Assembly: GCF_016446285.1 (NCBI RefSeq)
Contig: NZ_CP054140.1
Coordinates: 2,585,501 to 2,649,500, forward strand
DNA from: Desulfobulbus oligotrophicus
GTDB lineage: Bacteria > Desulfobacterota > Desulfobulbia > Desulfobulbales > Desulfobulbaceae
DNA length: 64,000 bases
Reading direction: 5' to 3'
The notes beneath the pieces are model-generated. The model did not search any database. It saw only the letters and a list, made by a program, of their open reading frames with translations, and was not told where the DNA came from. Below are positions 1-10,221 of the stretch, in pieces. How positions within the stretch are numbered: the stretch's first letter is position 1; the number at the start of each line of letters is the position of its first letter. The position numbers and the translations under genes are program-made.

Positions 1-315
1 CACAAGGCGCCATTTATTATCCTGCATTGATGCGACCATGTAGTCCTTCAATGACATGAGTTCCGCCCGCCCCTTATACGTGAAGATACCGCCACGAAAC
101 GATTCTGTTTTGATAACCATTGAATTTTTTCGATCCCATATCAACTCACTCGGGAGAGTAATATCCTTGATATCATCAGCAAAATTACTCAGCTGCGGTA
201 ATCCTGAAGCATCAGTTCCACCCATCCCCGCCTGTCGGGAAGCACAACCGTTTAAAAACAACAGTGCAGCCAGACTAAAAAAAACAAACCATTTCATCCC
301 TTTTGTGTGTTGCAT
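1..315 (-). CDS. Lipoprotein of unknown function (C-terminus outside window)
   Basis: The frame is open from an ATG at 315 to the window edge (105 codons). The start has a GGAGG box 9 bases upstream. The N-terminus has lysines, a hydrophobic run and the lipobox LNGC (Cys24), so it should be exported and lipidated. The mature part contains DITLPSELIWDRKNSM and FRGGIFTYKGR. A short conserved domain of this look occurs in deltaproteobacterial lipoproteins, but I cannot name the family. A second ATG at 297 would shorten the signal peptide. Function unknown; membrane anchoring is well supported. Confidence 0.75.
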   Translation of the reverse strand, partial: MQHTKGMKWFVFFSLAALLFLNGCASRQAGMGGTDASGLPQLSNFADDIKDITLPSELIWDRKNSMVIKTESFRGGIFTYKGRAELMSLKDYMVASMQDNKWRLV

Positions 316-673
316 AGAACGCATCCTCCAGTTGAAAAATTCCACTCTGAAAACTTCAAATCACTTGCATACGGGAAGAACATGCTCGCATGTCCGAACA
401 ACATCATTTTATATTTGCCTCGCACGCAGCACAGGTGTACACAGTGCTGCACATCCTCAGTGACTCCTGTCAGCTGCTGCGAACATATTCCGACCGTAAC
501 CCGCCGACCTAAGGTCTCGGGGTGACTGAAATAAAAAGAGAACCAAGTCGGTAAGTTGTAAAAAATAAAGATTTCAATGTCAACAAACATTCACTATGAT
601 ATCCGTGTGAGTCTACCCGCACCGCCAATGCCACTTCTTACAGGAAGAATCTGCACGACATCCTCCATTACCC
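316..673. other. Intergenic region between divergent lipoprotein and tatD genes
   Basis: About 360 bases with no convincing gene. Short frames on both strands lack ribosome-binding sites. It holds a small dyad ACATGC-TC-GCATGT near 379-392 and a possible minus-strand promoter at 555-583. Confidence 0.5.
555..583 (-). promoter_or_regulatory. Possible sigma-70 promoter for the lipoprotein gene
   Basis: On the minus strand a perfect -35 TTGACA (583-578) is followed after 17 bases by TACAAC (560-555), which matches 4 of 6 positions of the -10 consensus. It would give a leader of about 230 bases before the lipoprotein start at 315, which is long. Sequence match only. Confidence 0.3.
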
Positions 674-1513
674 ATGAAACATATCAATACAACTCCACCT
701 CATCCTTCAAAGCCGATAAACAACCCACAACTCATTGACACCCACTGCCACCTTGACATGATCGCTGCCCATGCAGATGTAAACACCGTTCTTTCCGAAG
801 CGGCTCAGCAAGGTGTTACACAGGTAATCACCATAGGCATTGATGTGCAAAGCTCACAGCAGGCCATACTGCTTGCGCATCGTTATCAGGATGTTTACGC
901 GACCGTCGGTGTTCATCCGCACAATGCCGGGGAGGTCAAACCGGCAGTCTTGCGAAAACTCGCCCAGCTGGCTGGTGATTCTACAGTGGTCGGCTTTGGG
1001 GAAATCGGTCTTGATTACGTCAAAAACCATGCCCCGCAAAAAATACAGCGCCGGGCATTTACAGAGCAACTGCACCTCGCCAAAGAGCTGAACTTGCCGA
1101 TCATCATCCATGATCGGGAAGCGCATGCCGATATTTACCGTCTTCTTGAAGAGGCAGGACCTTTTCCGCAGGGAGGGGTCATCCATTGCTTTTCCGGTGA
1201 CCTGGCCTTTGCTGAACAGATGGTTGCCATGGGATTTGCTCTTTCAATTCCCGGTGTTGTCACTTTTTCCAGCGCCCGTTCTTTGCATGAGGTTATCCGG
1301 CATATCGATCTTACACATCTTCTTGTCGAGACGGACAGCCCGTACCTCGCACCAGTACCTTTTCGCGGTAAGCGTAATGAGCCGAAATTTCTGATCTATA
1401 CGGCACAAAAAATAGCAGAAATAAAAGAGGTTTCCCTTGCTGCCGTTGCCCAGGCAACTACTGCCAATGCAATCCGGCTTTTTCATCTTCCTCACGCTGA
1501 TCATGATTCGTGA
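674..1513 (+). CDS. tatD: TatD-family metal-dependent hydrolase
   Basis: 279 residues, normal for TatD/YcfH hydrolases, with an N-terminal extension of about 20 residues. Metal-binding motifs are in order: DTHCHLD (about residues 23-29), GEIGLDY, HDRE, HCFSG and ETDSPYLAP near the C-terminus. The family folds as an amidohydrolase barrel and has 3'-5' exonuclease or D-aminoacyl-tRNA deacylase activities; which applies here cannot be read from sequence. No strong ribosome-binding site precedes the ATG at 674, so the true start could be slightly downstream. The last 11 bases overlap yggS, which suggests co-translation. Confidence 0.9.
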   Translation: MKHINTTPPHPSKPINNPQLIDTHCHLDMIAAHADVNTVLSEAAQQGVTQVITIGIDVQSSQQAILLAHRYQDVYATVGVHPHNAGEVKPAVLRKLAQLAGDSTVVGFGEIGLDYVKNHAPQKIQRRAFTEQLHLAKELNLPIIIHDREAHADIYRLLEEAGPFPQGGVIHCFSGDLAFAEQMVAMGFALSIPGVVTFSSARSLHEVIRHIDLTHLLVETDSPYLAPVPFRGKRNEPKFLIYTAQKIAEIKEVSLAAVAQATTANAIRLFHLPHADHDS

Positions 1514-2192
1514 AAACTTACGTCTTATACAGGCGTCGATTGCTCGAGCAGCTGAAAAATCGGGAAGAACTCCTGAGGAGATCACCCTTGTTGCTGTGAC
1601 CAAGACAGTGCCGATCGCAGCCATCCAAGAAACGATCAGATGTGGACACAACTTTTTTGGTGAAAACTATATCCAGGAGGCTGCCGGCAAAATCCCCTGC
1701 TGCCCTCCGGATACCAACTGGCATTTTATAGGTCATCTTCAAAGCAACAAGGCCAAACAGGCAGTTGAACTCTTTCAGGTTATCGAAACTGTTGACCGGT
1801 GGGAAATTGCCAGAATACTGAATAAATATGCCCGGCAACTGAACAGATATCCTTCAATTTTAATACAGGTCAACCTGGGCCGAGAACGGCAGAAGTCCGG
1901 TATTTTATCCGAGCACCTGGAAGACTTGCTCCATCGAATCGGTCAGGAAACAGCACTACCGGTCCTCGGCTTGATGACCATGCCACCCTATTTTTCCGAT
2001 CCTGAACAAAGTCGCCCGTACTTTCAGCAACTAAAAGAATTGAGCATGCAGCTTGCCAGGAAAAATCTTTTCGCTGATAATAGTAACGTTGTCCTCTCCA
2101 TGGGCATGTCAAATGATTACACCGTTGCCATTGAGGAGGGAGCAACTACTATCCGTGTTGGTTCAGCCTTATTTGGGACGAGAAACATCTAA
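1503..2192 (+). CDS. yggS: YggS/PROSC family PLP homeostasis protein
   Basis: 229 residues from the ATG at 1503 (MIRENLRLIQ), the usual family start. A longer frame from 1437 would run deep into tatD and is unlikely. The PLP-binding lysine is Lys34 in AVTKTVP. Other family signatures are GENYIQEA, WHFIGHLQSNK and MGMSNDY plus a GATTIRVGSALFG end. The family binds pyridoxal 5'-phosphate as a single alanine-racemase-like barrel with no known catalysis and buffers vitamin B6. It overlaps tatD by 11 bases and is followed 9 bases later by ugd, so the three probably share a transcript. Confidence 0.92.
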   Translation: MIRENLRLIQASIARAAEKSGRTPEEITLVAVTKTVPIAAIQETIRCGHNFFGENYIQEAAGKIPCCPPDTNWHFIGHLQSNKAKQAVELFQVIETVDRWEIARILNKYARQLNRYPSILIQVNLGRERQKSGILSEHLEDLLHRIGQETALPVLGLMTMPPYFSDPEQSRPYFQQLKELSMQLARKNLFADNSNVVLSMGMSNDYTVAIEEGATTIRVGSALFGTRNI

Positions 2193-2201
2193 GAGGAAGA
2201 T

Positions 2202-3512
2202 ATGAAAATTGTGATAGTCGGTACCGGATATGTCGGTCTGGTAAGTGGTGCCTGTTTGGCTGAATTTGGTCATGAAGTGATCTGCGTCGATAACAACCGG
2301 GAAAAGATCGAGCGACTCAAAAAAGGCATCATCCCTATTTATGAGCCCGGACTTGATATTCTTGTCAAAAAAAATATCGAGGAACACTGTTTAAGCTTTA
2401 CCACAGACCTGTCTGCGAGCATTCCGGAAGCAGAGGCTGTTTTTTTGGCTGTCGGTACACCAAGTTCACGGCGCGGTGATGGTTATGCTGATTTAACGTA
2501 TATCTATGATGCAGCACGTGAACTTGCTCCGCACCTTCGGGACTATACTGTTGTGATCGACAAAAGTACTGTCCCTGTCGGAACAGCGCGCCAGGTTGAA
2601 CGGATTATCCGGGAAGAAAACCCGCAGGCAGTCTTTGATGTTGCCTCAAATCCTGAATTTTTACGAGAAGGGGCAGCTATCAACGACTTTATGCGTCCTG
2701 ATCGCATAGTCATCGGGGTGGAGTCCGATCAGGCCGAAAAAATACTCAGAGAGATCTACAAACCTCTCTACTTACGTGAAACTCCCCTGGTCTGCACGAC
2801 TATTGAAACCGCTGAACTGGCTAAATATGCCGCCAACGCCTTTCTCGCAGTGAAAATCAGTTTTATCAATGAGATCGCCAATGTTTGCGAAGCAGTCAAT
2901 GCAAATGTCATTGATCTGGCAAAAGCCATCGGAATGGATGGCCGGATCGGCAATAAATTCTTACACCCCGGCCCGGGATACGGTGGATCCTGTTTTCCTA
3001 AAGACACATTGGCCCTTATGCGCATTGTCCAGGAGTATGGAGAAAACGTTCACATTGTTACGGCCGCAGTTGAGGTGAATGCCGCGCAAAAAGCAAGGAT
3101 GGTCAAAAAGATCAGAGAAATGCTGGGAGGAAACGAAGCAGGCAAGACCGTTGCAGTTCTTGGACTTACGTTTAAACCGGAAACCGATGACATGCGGGAT
3201 TCTCCCTCTATCACTATTATTCCGGCTTTATTGGAAAAGGGAGCAAAAATCAGAGTCCATGACCCTCAGGGAATGGAGGAGGCAAAGAAATACCTGCCCA
3301 ACACCATCGAGTATACAAGTACGGCCTATGAAGCCGCAACAGGTGCTGATTGCCTTGTTTTGCTTACTGAATGGAATCAGTATCGCGCTCTCGATTTTCA
3401 GCGCTTAAAGGAGACAATGAGATCACCGGTGTTTATCGACTTGCGAAATGTTTACGACCCTGCCACTGTACGAAATGCCGGATTTTCGTACACAGGTGTA
3501 GGCCGGAAATAA
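2202..3512 (+). CDS. ugd: UDP-glucose 6-dehydrogenase
   Basis: 436 residues, full length for the single-chain bacterial enzyme. It oxidises UDP-glucose to UDP-glucuronate with two NAD+ for capsule, exopolysaccharide or LPS sugars. Visible features are the NAD-binding GTGYVG (7-12), STVPVGTA (122-129), SNPEFLREG, the catalytic Cys264 in GGSCFPKD, and the C-terminal GLTFKPETDDMRDSPS of the UDP-binding domain. An AGAGGAAGAT box precedes the ATG, and yggS ends 9 bases upstream. A strong hairpin follows immediately, so this is probably the last gene of its unit. No glycosyltransferase genes are nearby to show which polymer it serves. Confidence 0.95.
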   Translation: MKIVIVGTGYVGLVSGACLAEFGHEVICVDNNREKIERLKKGIIPIYEPGLDILVKKNIEEHCLSFTTDLSASIPEAEAVFLAVGTPSSRRGDGYADLTYIYDAARELAPHLRDYTVVIDKSTVPVGTARQVERIIREENPQAVFDVASNPEFLREGAAINDFMRPDRIVIGVESDQAEKILREIYKPLYLRETPLVCTTIETAELAKYAANAFLAVKISFINEIANVCEAVNANVIDLAKAIGMDGRIGNKFLHPGPGYGGSCFPKDTLALMRIVQEYGENVHIVTAAVEVNAAQKARMVKKIREMLGGNEAGKTVAVLGLTFKPETDDMRDSPSITIIPALLEKGAKIRVHDPQGMEEAKKYLPNTIEYTSTAYEAATGADCLVLLTEWNQYRALDFQRLKETMRSPVFIDLRNVYDPATVRNAGFSYTGVGRK

Positions 3513-3516
3513 AGGA

Positions 3517-3553
3517 AAAAGGTTTCTTGCGAATCTTACTCAAGAAACCTTTT
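3517..3553 (+). terminator. Rho-independent terminator after ugd
   Basis: A perfect 13-bp inverted repeat AAAAGGTTTCTTG / CAAGAAACCTTTT with an 11-base loop begins 5 bases after the ugd stop. The stem ends in four T and is A/T-rich at its base. It can fold on either strand and may serve both directions. Confidence 0.7.
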
Positions 3554-3576
3554 AATATGCAGTTACATGATAAACC

Positions 3577-3600
3577 ACCTGCACCGTGGCGGTTGCAGGT
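3577..3600. repeat. Small hairpin in the ugd / PxxKW convergent gap
   Basis: ACCTGCA at 3577 pairs with TGCAGGT ending at 3600, extended by CCG/CGG next to a one-base bulge. It lies between convergent genes, so it may help end transcription from the right, but no T tract follows. Confidence 0.35.
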
Positions 3601-3662
3601 TAAGTCGTGCTGCTGAAAATTTATCCAAAAATGAGCGCTGCAGACTTTTACAAAAGGTAGCT

Positions 3663-3911
3663 TTATTTCCTTTTCTTTGCCGCACGCTTTGAAGCTTTCA
3701 AAGGATTGATACGCGTTTGAATAACGTTTGCTTCCGATTTCATATGCGTAGCAAAATTACAGACCCCCAAACGCCACTTTGCGCCTGGATTTGCATATGT
3801 CTTGCAAAACTGTTTTTCCTCCACCTCGACGATGCGATCACAGCCGGAGCACTGTTCAACAATCTGTAAAAAAGAACCGTATATATTTTTTGTGGTACTG
3901 TCTGTTTGCAT
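3663..3911 (-). CDS. PxxKW family cysteine-rich protein
   Basis: 82 residues starting at the ATG at 3911, with AGGGG 9 bases upstream. It contains CSGCDRI, a further Cys in KQFCKTY, then the PGAKW signature and the CNFATH motif, followed by a basic tail rich in Lys, Arg and Ala. The four cysteines suggest a small metal site. To my knowledge, small proteins with this P-x-x-K-W pattern are common in sulfate-reducing Desulfobacterota and have no assigned function. It stands alone, convergent to ugd and divergent from pilC. Confidence 0.75.
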   Translation of the reverse strand: MQTDSTTKNIYGSFLQIVEQCSGCDRIVEVEEKQFCKTYANPGAKWRLGVCNFATHMKSEANVIQTRINPLKASKRAAKKRK

Positions 3912-4077
3912 GTTGCCAACCCCTGTAATGATATAAACTTTTTCTTGAACCAGAAAAAAATGTTACCTAAAATAAGATGTAAACCTTTTTAATTAAGAAA
4001 TTGGTGAGCATCTGTCAACATGTATCTTATCATGAATTGGCTCACAGACTTTCAAGAAATTTTCCGGAGAACTTCTC

Positions 4078-5283
4078 ATGCCGATCTTTGTCTGGAAGGG
4101 AAAGAACAGTTACGGTGAACGACGTAAGGGTGAAATAGAGGCCGTCGATGAAGCTGGTGCGCGGGCACAACTCAGGCGAATGCGCATCGAGAACCCTACT
4201 GTCAAACTAAAGCCAAAAGACCTTTTTGAAAATCTCAAACTCTTTCAACCTAAAGTTACCGGTAAAGACCTTGTCATCTTTACCAGACAACTTTCAACCA
4301 TGATTGATGCCGGACTTCCCCTTGTGCAGTGCCTACAGATTCTGGGCAAACAGCAGAGTAATCCAACCTTTAAATCGGTACTGACCTCTATTCAGAATGA
4401 TGTTGAAACCGGAACGACACTTGCCGATTCAATGCGCAAACATCCAAAGATATTCGACAATCTCTACTCAAATATGATTGAAGCCGGTGAGCTGGGCGGT
4501 ATTCTTGACACGATCCTCTCACGACTGGCTGCCTTCAAAGAAAAATCCATGGCCCTGCAGAAAAAAATTAAAGGAGCCATGACGTACCCGATCATTTGTT
4601 TGGCAATTTCAATTCTTATATTGATTGTCATTCTGGTATTTGTTATTCCAGTCTTTGTTGAAATGTTTGCGAGCATGGATTCGAAATTACCAACAATAAC
4701 CCAACTGGTTGTTGATATGAGTAATTTTGTTAAAAGCAATATCCTCTTTGTCTTTATATTTTTTATGCTCGTCGTCTATGGTTTCAAAAAGATATATAAT
4801 ACTGAAAAAGGTCGCCTGCGGGTTGATGCTTTTGTCTTGAGAGCTCCGGTCGTTGGACCTTTGACAAGAAAAGTTGCTGTATCAAAATTTACTCGTACCC
4901 TGAGTACGATGCTGCAAAGTGGTGTACCCATCCTGGATGCGCTGCAGGTCGTTGCTCGGACTTCCGGAAACAAGGTTGTTGAACGTGCTGTTCTTCGAGT
5001 ATCGGAAAGCATTGCTGAAGGACGCCCCATTGCGGAACCTCTTGAGGAATCCGGGGTTTTTCCTAACATGGTCGTGCAGATGATCAATGTTGGTGAATCC
5101 GTTGGCGCCCTTGACACTATGCTGGAAAAAATTGCTGATTTTTATGATGAAGAGGTCGATCAGGCTGTAGAGAACCTCACTGCAATGATAGAGCCGTTTA
5201 TGATGGTTTTTTTGGGCGGCATGATAGGCGGTCTCGTTGTTGCCATGTATTTACCAATTTTTCAGATGGCAGGAAACATATAG
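4078..5283 (+). CDS. pilC: Type IV pilus / type II secretion inner-membrane platform protein
   Basis: 401 residues, full length for the PilC/GspF family. It starts with the usual MPIFVWKGKNSYGERRKGEIEA-like N-terminus and has the two tandem T2SSF domains, the first around residues 70-195 (FTRQLSTMIDAGLPL) and the second around 270-395 (FTRTLSTMLQSGVPIL). Each is followed by a hydrophobic membrane segment, and the end carries PFMMVFLGGMIGG. It anchors the assembly ATPase at the inner membrane. No pilB, pilT or pilin gene is adjacent, so it is an orphan here. A GGAGA box is 8 bases before the ATG. Eno follows 26 bases later and may be co-transcribed. Confidence 0.92.
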   Translation: MPIFVWKGKNSYGERRKGEIEAVDEAGARAQLRRMRIENPTVKLKPKDLFENLKLFQPKVTGKDLVIFTRQLSTMIDAGLPLVQCLQILGKQQSNPTFKSVLTSIQNDVETGTTLADSMRKHPKIFDNLYSNMIEAGELGGILDTILSRLAAFKEKSMALQKKIKGAMTYPIICLAISILILIVILVFVIPVFVEMFASMDSKLPTITQLVVDMSNFVKSNILFVFIFFMLVVYGFKKIYNTEKGRLRVDAFVLRAPVVGPLTRKVAVSKFTRTLSTMLQSGVPILDALQVVARTSGNKVVERAVLRVSESIAEGRPIAEPLEESGVFPNMVVQMINVGESVGALDTMLEKIADFYDEEVDQAVENLTAMIEPFMMVFLGGMIGGLVVAMYLPIFQMAGNI

Positions 5284-5294
5284 CCATCCAGTAA

Positions 5295-6602
<1,308 letters not shown>

Positions 6603-6609
6603 TCTAAAG

Positions 6610-6639
6610 TTGACAACTACCTGTGTTTCCTCCTAATAT
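6610..6639 (+). promoter_or_regulatory. Candidate sigma-70 promoter for the IHF gene
   Basis: TTGACA at 6610-6615 and TAATAT at 6634-6639 are 18 bases apart. The element sits just after the eno stop and about 60 bases before the IHF start, which suits a separate promoter. Based on consensus match only. Confidence 0.4.
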
Positions 6640-6647
6640 GTGTGATA

Positions 6648-6659
6648 TCCGTATACGGA
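6648..6659. promoter_or_regulatory. Perfect 12-bp palindrome upstream of IHF gene
   Basis: TCCGTATACGGA is a perfect 12-bp palindrome placed just after the candidate -10 box, where a repressor could act. No regulator can be named. Confidence 0.3.
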
Positions 6660-6701
6660 ACAGTTTGTATCCGCACAGAGGAAGTGACAAAGGAGGTGGA
6701 A

Positions 6702-6989
6702 ATGACTCTTACAAAGGCTGACTTAATTCAGCAGGTTTACAAGACACATCCCAATCTGACCAAGTCCCAATCTACAGATTTCGTAGAAATGTTTCTTAAC
6801 CTTGCTAAATCTTCACTGATCACCGGTGAAGATCTTCTCTTAAGTGGTTTTGGTAAATTTAATATCAAGAATAAAAAATCCAGACGTGGCCGTAACCCCC
6901 AAACCGGCACCGAACTCACCCTTGATGCACGGAGAGTGGTGACCTTTAAACCGTCTGGAATTTTACGTACACGAATCAACTCTGACTAA
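6702..6989 (+). CDS. ihfA: Integration host factor alpha-type / HU-family DNA-bending protein
   Basis: 95 residues from the ATG at 6702, chosen because a very strong AAAGGAGGTGG box lies directly upstream. An upstream start at 6642 would add 20 residues with no family match. The fold is visible as TKADLIQQVY, the LSGFGKFNIK turn, the RRGRNPQTG DNA-intercalating arm with its proline, and ARRVVTFKPS. The GRNPQTG-(T/E)-x-ARRVVTF spacing resembles IHF alpha more than HU. IHF bends DNA and would assist sigma-54 promoters such as the one proposed near 27.07 kb. The partner subunit is not in the window. Confidence 0.85.
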   Translation: MTLTKADLIQQVYKTHPNLTKSQSTDFVEMFLNLAKSSLITGEDLLLSGFGKFNIKNKKSRRGRNPQTGTELTLDARRVVTFKPSGILRTRINSD

Positions 6990-7010
6990 CAGTTTTCTTC
7001 CTGCAGATAC

Positions 7011-7039
7011 AGGCGCCGGGCACCTCCGGCGCCTTTTTT
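7011..7039 (+). terminator. Strong rho-independent terminator after the IHF gene
   Basis: GC-rich stem AGGCGCCGG / CCGGCGCCT with a 6-base loop followed by a run of T. It is 21 bases after the stop codon and is the clearest terminator in the window. Confidence 0.9.
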
Positions 7040-7143
7040 ATTCGTCGTCTTTATGGCACAGCTTTAAAGACAGACCAGATAACTGACGCCACCTGCGGAT
7101 CTGCACCACCAAAGCTGATGCTGTTTTAGACATCCGGTCCATT

Positions 7144-8082
7144 ATGCCTTCAGATTATTCTGTAAAAACACTCAACTGCAACACTCTATCCTACCAGGAC
7201 ATCTTTCTGGAAAGATTGTATGAGAGCTCTGTTGACAGCTCACTTACTGATAAATTACGTGAGTTCGGCCAGACCACGCCTCTTCTTGTTTTACAAAAAG
7301 CAGAGACAGCTTATCAGATTATTGCCAACTTTGCAGTTTATCAATCCCTAAAGACTCTTGACGTAACAGATGTATATTGTCGTATCTTACCACATTCTGT
7401 AGCATCTTATAGACGCTATTCACTACAGGTTCTTCATGGCTGGAATGAACTGCAGAATAGTCCTATCCTCCGTGCTCATCTTCTGCAACAGGTCAAAGAC
7501 AACTGCACAACAGAAGAACTGTTATCGATACTTTCCTTGATGGAGCTCCCCTCTCAACTCTATACAGTTGATGAGCTGGTCTCTCTGCTCAACCTTTCGA
7601 CCGAGACAATATTCGCTCTACATCACGGTCTTCTGACGTTGAAATCAGCAAAATTAATGCACCGGCTTTCTCATCAGGATCAGGAATATGTGATAAAATT
7701 ATTGGAACTGTATAAACCCGGGGGATCCAAGCAGTATAAACTGCTCGAGATGATCATAGAGTTGACGCGAAGGATGAATATTTCCGTTGCTGACCTTGTG
7801 CAGAAATGGCTCCCCATGGAGCAGGACAACCGCACTGACAACAATCCGCAACATCTGCAAAATATTCTCCGTGAGCTGACAGAATTGTGTTGGCCTGAAA
7901 AAATAAAACTGGAAGAACAGTTTTTACAGTTTGTTCATTCACTGGCCCTGCCGAAAAATATAACTGTTATTCCAAGCCCGTCCTTTGAAGAGAAAGGTTG
8001 CTCACTGTGCCTTCATTGTTCAACAGAGGAAGAGTTACAGCACCTGTGGAACAGGATACGACCATTTTTTCCTACAGTGTAG
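7144..8082 (+). CDS. ParB-like nuclease-domain protein, function unknown
   Basis: 312 residues. The first 90 resemble the ParB/Srx N-terminal domain: a helix, then FGQTTPLLVLQ, then a strand-turn YQIIANFAVYQSLKTL where ParB proteins have a binding-site loop, then VYCRILPHS. Residues about 135-165 (LYTVDELVSLLNLSTETI) look like a helix-turn-helix. The usual Arg-rich CTP-binding box (GERRxRA) is not present, so it may not bind CTP. It is not next to parA or an origin. No good ribosome-binding site precedes the ATG. The last 11 bases overlap the convergent ribD end. The role is unknown; an atypical DNA-binding or chromosome-organising role is only a guess. Confidence 0.7.
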   Translation: MPSDYSVKTLNCNTLSYQDIFLERLYESSVDSSLTDKLREFGQTTPLLVLQKAETAYQIIANFAVYQSLKTLDVTDVYCRILPHSVASYRRYSLQVLHGWNELQNSPILRAHLLQQVKDNCTTEELLSILSLMELPSQLYTVDELVSLLNLSTETIFALHHGLLTLKSAKLMHRLSHQDQEYVIKLLELYKPGGSKQYKLLEMIIELTRRMNISVADLVQKWLPMEQDNRTDNNPQHLQNILRELTELCWPEKIKLEEQFLQFVHSLALPKNITVIPSPSFEEKGCSLCLHCSTEEELQHLWNRIRPFFPTV

Positions 8083-9202
8083 CAGGATCGCGAACAAGCG
8101 CCCTGACAGCAATGTCATTTCCAAGACGATCCACGCTGATCTCTGTCAGTATACGCGCTTCTTCACGGCTGCCGATGCTGTATCCGTCAACCAATGGAAC
8201 ACCAATGTCGCCCACAATATAAGGTGCATACAGCAAAATCAGTTCATCCACCAGTTGCTGCCTGTAAAAAGCACCATGAATACGGGATCCCCCTTCAACA
8301 AGAACTGAAACAATATTGTTTTTACCCAGACTGGTGAGCACTGCAGTTAAATCAAGCCGACCATCTGACACTGCAGGAGTGCGACAGATCCTGACACCCC
8401 GGGCCTCAAACCCCCTTGCTTTATCTTCAGGTGCGTTCTCACTGCAGAATATCCAGGTTTCTGCAGCAGAGTTTTGCGTTATCATCTGCTGATCTGTGGG
8501 TAGACGCAAAGTTGAATCAAGAACAACTCGAAGAGGGTCACGTGAAGGTGTTTCCGATCCCTGCAGACGAGTCGTCAGCCGGGGATTATCAATGATGGCA
8601 GTTTCAACACCAATCAAAATCGCATCAACCTGGTTGCGGAGCTCGTGGACAAACTGTTGTGATTCCGGACCGGTAATCGGGCTTCCCTGTCCGGGACGAA
8701 ACGTTATCTTCCCATCAAGACTGAGACCGGCCTTCATGATGATCCATGGCAGACCAGTGGTGCTGTGTTTAATAAAAGGATAGTTTAAAGCGCGACACGC
8801 CTGTTCACTGATCCCCGAGAACACTCGCAGGCCCTGACTCTCAAGATACGCAGCTCCTCCGCCGGTAACCCCCGGGTTGGGGTCAAGCATGCCGATGACG
8901 ACGGCACGAATGCCGCTGCAAAGAATAGCCTCAGTACAAGGAGGTGTTCTTCCTGCATGATTACATGGTTCCAGGGTAACATAGAGTGTTGCTCCGCGGG
9001 CGCGGGGCCCTGCATCCATAATGGCATGCACCTCTGCATGGGGTCCCCCGGCCTTCTGATGGTATCCGCAACCAACGACCTCACCCTGGTTGACAAGTAC
9101 TGCACCAACAACCGGATTGGGTGATGTTCGTCCCAAACCCTTTCTTGCCTCCTGCAGTGCCAGCCCCATATAAAAAGTATGTTCATCCTCTCTCTTCTTC
9201 AT
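8072..9202 (-). CDS. ribD: Bifunctional riboflavin biosynthesis deaminase/reductase
   Basis: 376 residues from the ATG at 9202, which overlaps the nrdR stop as ATGA. A TTG two codons upstream is a less likely start. The N-terminal deaminase domain holds the zinc site His55-Ala-Glu57 and Cys80/Cys89 in [11 protein letters not shown]. The reductase domain follows from about residue 145 with GLSLDGKI and an [17 protein letters not shown]-binding segment. It deaminates and then reduces the pyrimidine intermediate of riboflavin synthesis. The nrdR-ribD pair is common in bacteria. Other rib genes are not in the window. Confidence 0.95.
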   Translation of the reverse strand: MKKREDEHTFYMGLALQEARKGLGRTSPNPVVGAVLVNQGEVVGCGYHQKAGGPHAEVHAIMDAGPRARGATLYVTLEPCNHAGRTPPCTEAILCSGIRAVVIGMLDPNPGVTGGGAAYLESQGLRVFSGISEQACRALNYPFIKHSTTGLPWIIMKAGLSLDGKITFRPGQGSPITGPESQQFVHELRNQVDAILIGVETAIIDNPRLTTRLQGSETPSRDPLRVVLDSTLRLPTDQQMITQNSAAETWIFCSENAPEDKARGFEARGVRICRTPAVSDGRLDLTAVLTSLGKNNIVSVLVEGGSRIHGAFYRQQLVDELILLYAPYIVGDIGVPLVDGYSIGSREEARILTEISVDRLGNDIAVRALVRDPATL

Positions 9203-9669
9203 CGGCAATCTTTACCCTTCTCCCCAAGAAACTGCTTTAACTCATCCATAAACTCATTGACGTCTTTAAATTGCCGATAAACCGAGGCAAAACGAACATA
9301 AGCAACCTCATCCAGGCTCGGTAACGCCTCCATCACCCATTCACCGATCTGGCTCGTAGGTATTTCTTTGCTCCCATGATCCTGAAGCTTTTGTTCAATA
9401 GCATCAACGAAAATGTCTATATCCGTCAGGCTGACCGGAAGCTTCTCACAGGCTTTTTCCAACCCTGCAACAATTTTTCCCCTATCCCACGGTTCCCGTC
9501 GCCCGTCTTTTTTAATCAACATCGGCAACATCAACTCGATCCGTTCATAGGTGGTAAAACGTCGCTGACAGACATCACATTCACGCCGACGCCGGGTAAT
9601 GGTTTTATCTTTATTGATGCGCGAATCGATCACTCGACTATCTAAATGTCCACAGTAAGGGCATTTCAT
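9199..9669 (-). CDS. nrdR: Transcriptional repressor NrdR
   Basis: 156 residues, normal length. The N-terminal zinc ribbon has CPYC (3-6) and CDVC about 25 residues later, with the conserved RVIDSR and [18 protein letters not shown]. The rest is an ATP-cone ([18 protein letters not shown]). NrdR represses ribonucleotide reductase genes by sensing ATP/dATP. No nrd gene or obvious NrdR box was found here. It overlaps ribD by 4 bases and is separated from rpiB by a terminator, so it probably has its own promoter; a TATAGT -10-like box lies about 20 bases before the start. Confidence 0.95.
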   Translation of the reverse strand: MKCPYCGHLDSRVIDSRINKDKTITRRRRECDVCQRRFTTYERIELMLPMLIKKDGRREPWDRGKIVAGLEKACEKLPVSLTDIDIFVDAIEQKLQDHGSKEIPTSQIGEWVMEALPSLDEVAYVRFASVYRQFKDVNEFMDELKQFLGEKGKDCR

Positions 9670-9705
9670 ACGGCTACCTGCACTATATCAACCTCTGTTC
9701 ACCAT

Positions 9706-9742
9706 AAAAAAACCGGCAACTCCTTCATGGAAGTATGCCGGT
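9706..9742 (-). terminator. Terminator after rpiB
   Basis: On the minus strand, ACCGGCA and TGCCGGT form a 7-bp stem with a 17-base loop, followed by seven or more T. It lies about 30 bases after the rpiB stop and separates the fab-rpiB unit from nrdR-ribD. Confidence 0.75.
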
Positions 9743-9769
9743 CTTTCGATCTTTTCGTGCGGGATAAGA

Positions 9770-10204
9770 TTATCCCATAAGTTCAATCCTCCGCAAATGG
9801 CGACCGCCAGCAAAGGGCGTTGCGAGCCATGTCCTGACGATATCAACAGCAATACTCACACCAAGAACGCGAGCCCCCAGACAGAGAACATTGGCGTCAT
9901 TATGCTCTCGGCTCATTCTGGCTGTAAAGGCCTCATGGCATAAAGCCGCCCGGATATGGGGATATCGATTGGCGGCAATGGACATACCGATCCCTGTTCC
10001 ACAGATAAGGATACCGCGATGAGCATCCCCAGCAAGAATCGCCTTGCACACGGTTGCCGCATAGTGGGGATAATCGACGGATTCTTCAGAATAACTCCCG
10101 ACATCTACTACTTCGTGGCCCAGGCTCTCAAGAGTTGCAACAATGTCTTGTTTGAGAGAAAAACCGCCATGATCACATCCTATTGCAACAACAGTCACGT
10201 CCAT
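9770..10204 (-). CDS. rpiB: Ribose-5-phosphate isomerase B
   Basis: 144 residues from the ATG at 10204 ([14 protein letters not shown]). A TTG at 10225 overlaps the fabF stop and could extend it by 7 residues. Family motifs are [17 protein letters not shown], the [13 protein letters not shown] active-site loop and [16 protein letters not shown]. It interconverts ribose 5-phosphate and ribulose 5-phosphate. In many related genomes glyA follows rpiB; here it does not. Probably the last gene of the fab transcript. Confidence 0.93.
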   Translation of the reverse strand: MDVTVVAIGCDHGGFSLKQDIVATLESLGHEVVDVGSYSEESVDYPHYAATVCKAILAGDAHRGILICGTGIGMSIAANRYPHIRAALCHEAFTARMSREHNDANVLCLGARVLGVSIAVDIVRTWLATPFAGGRHLRRIELMG

Positions 10205-10221
10205 TCTCACTGGATTTGAAT

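Noticed and set aside
3912-4077. Promoter for pilC around the TTGCAT and TATAAA boxes
   Set aside because: The spacing between the boxes is wrong (about 20 bases).
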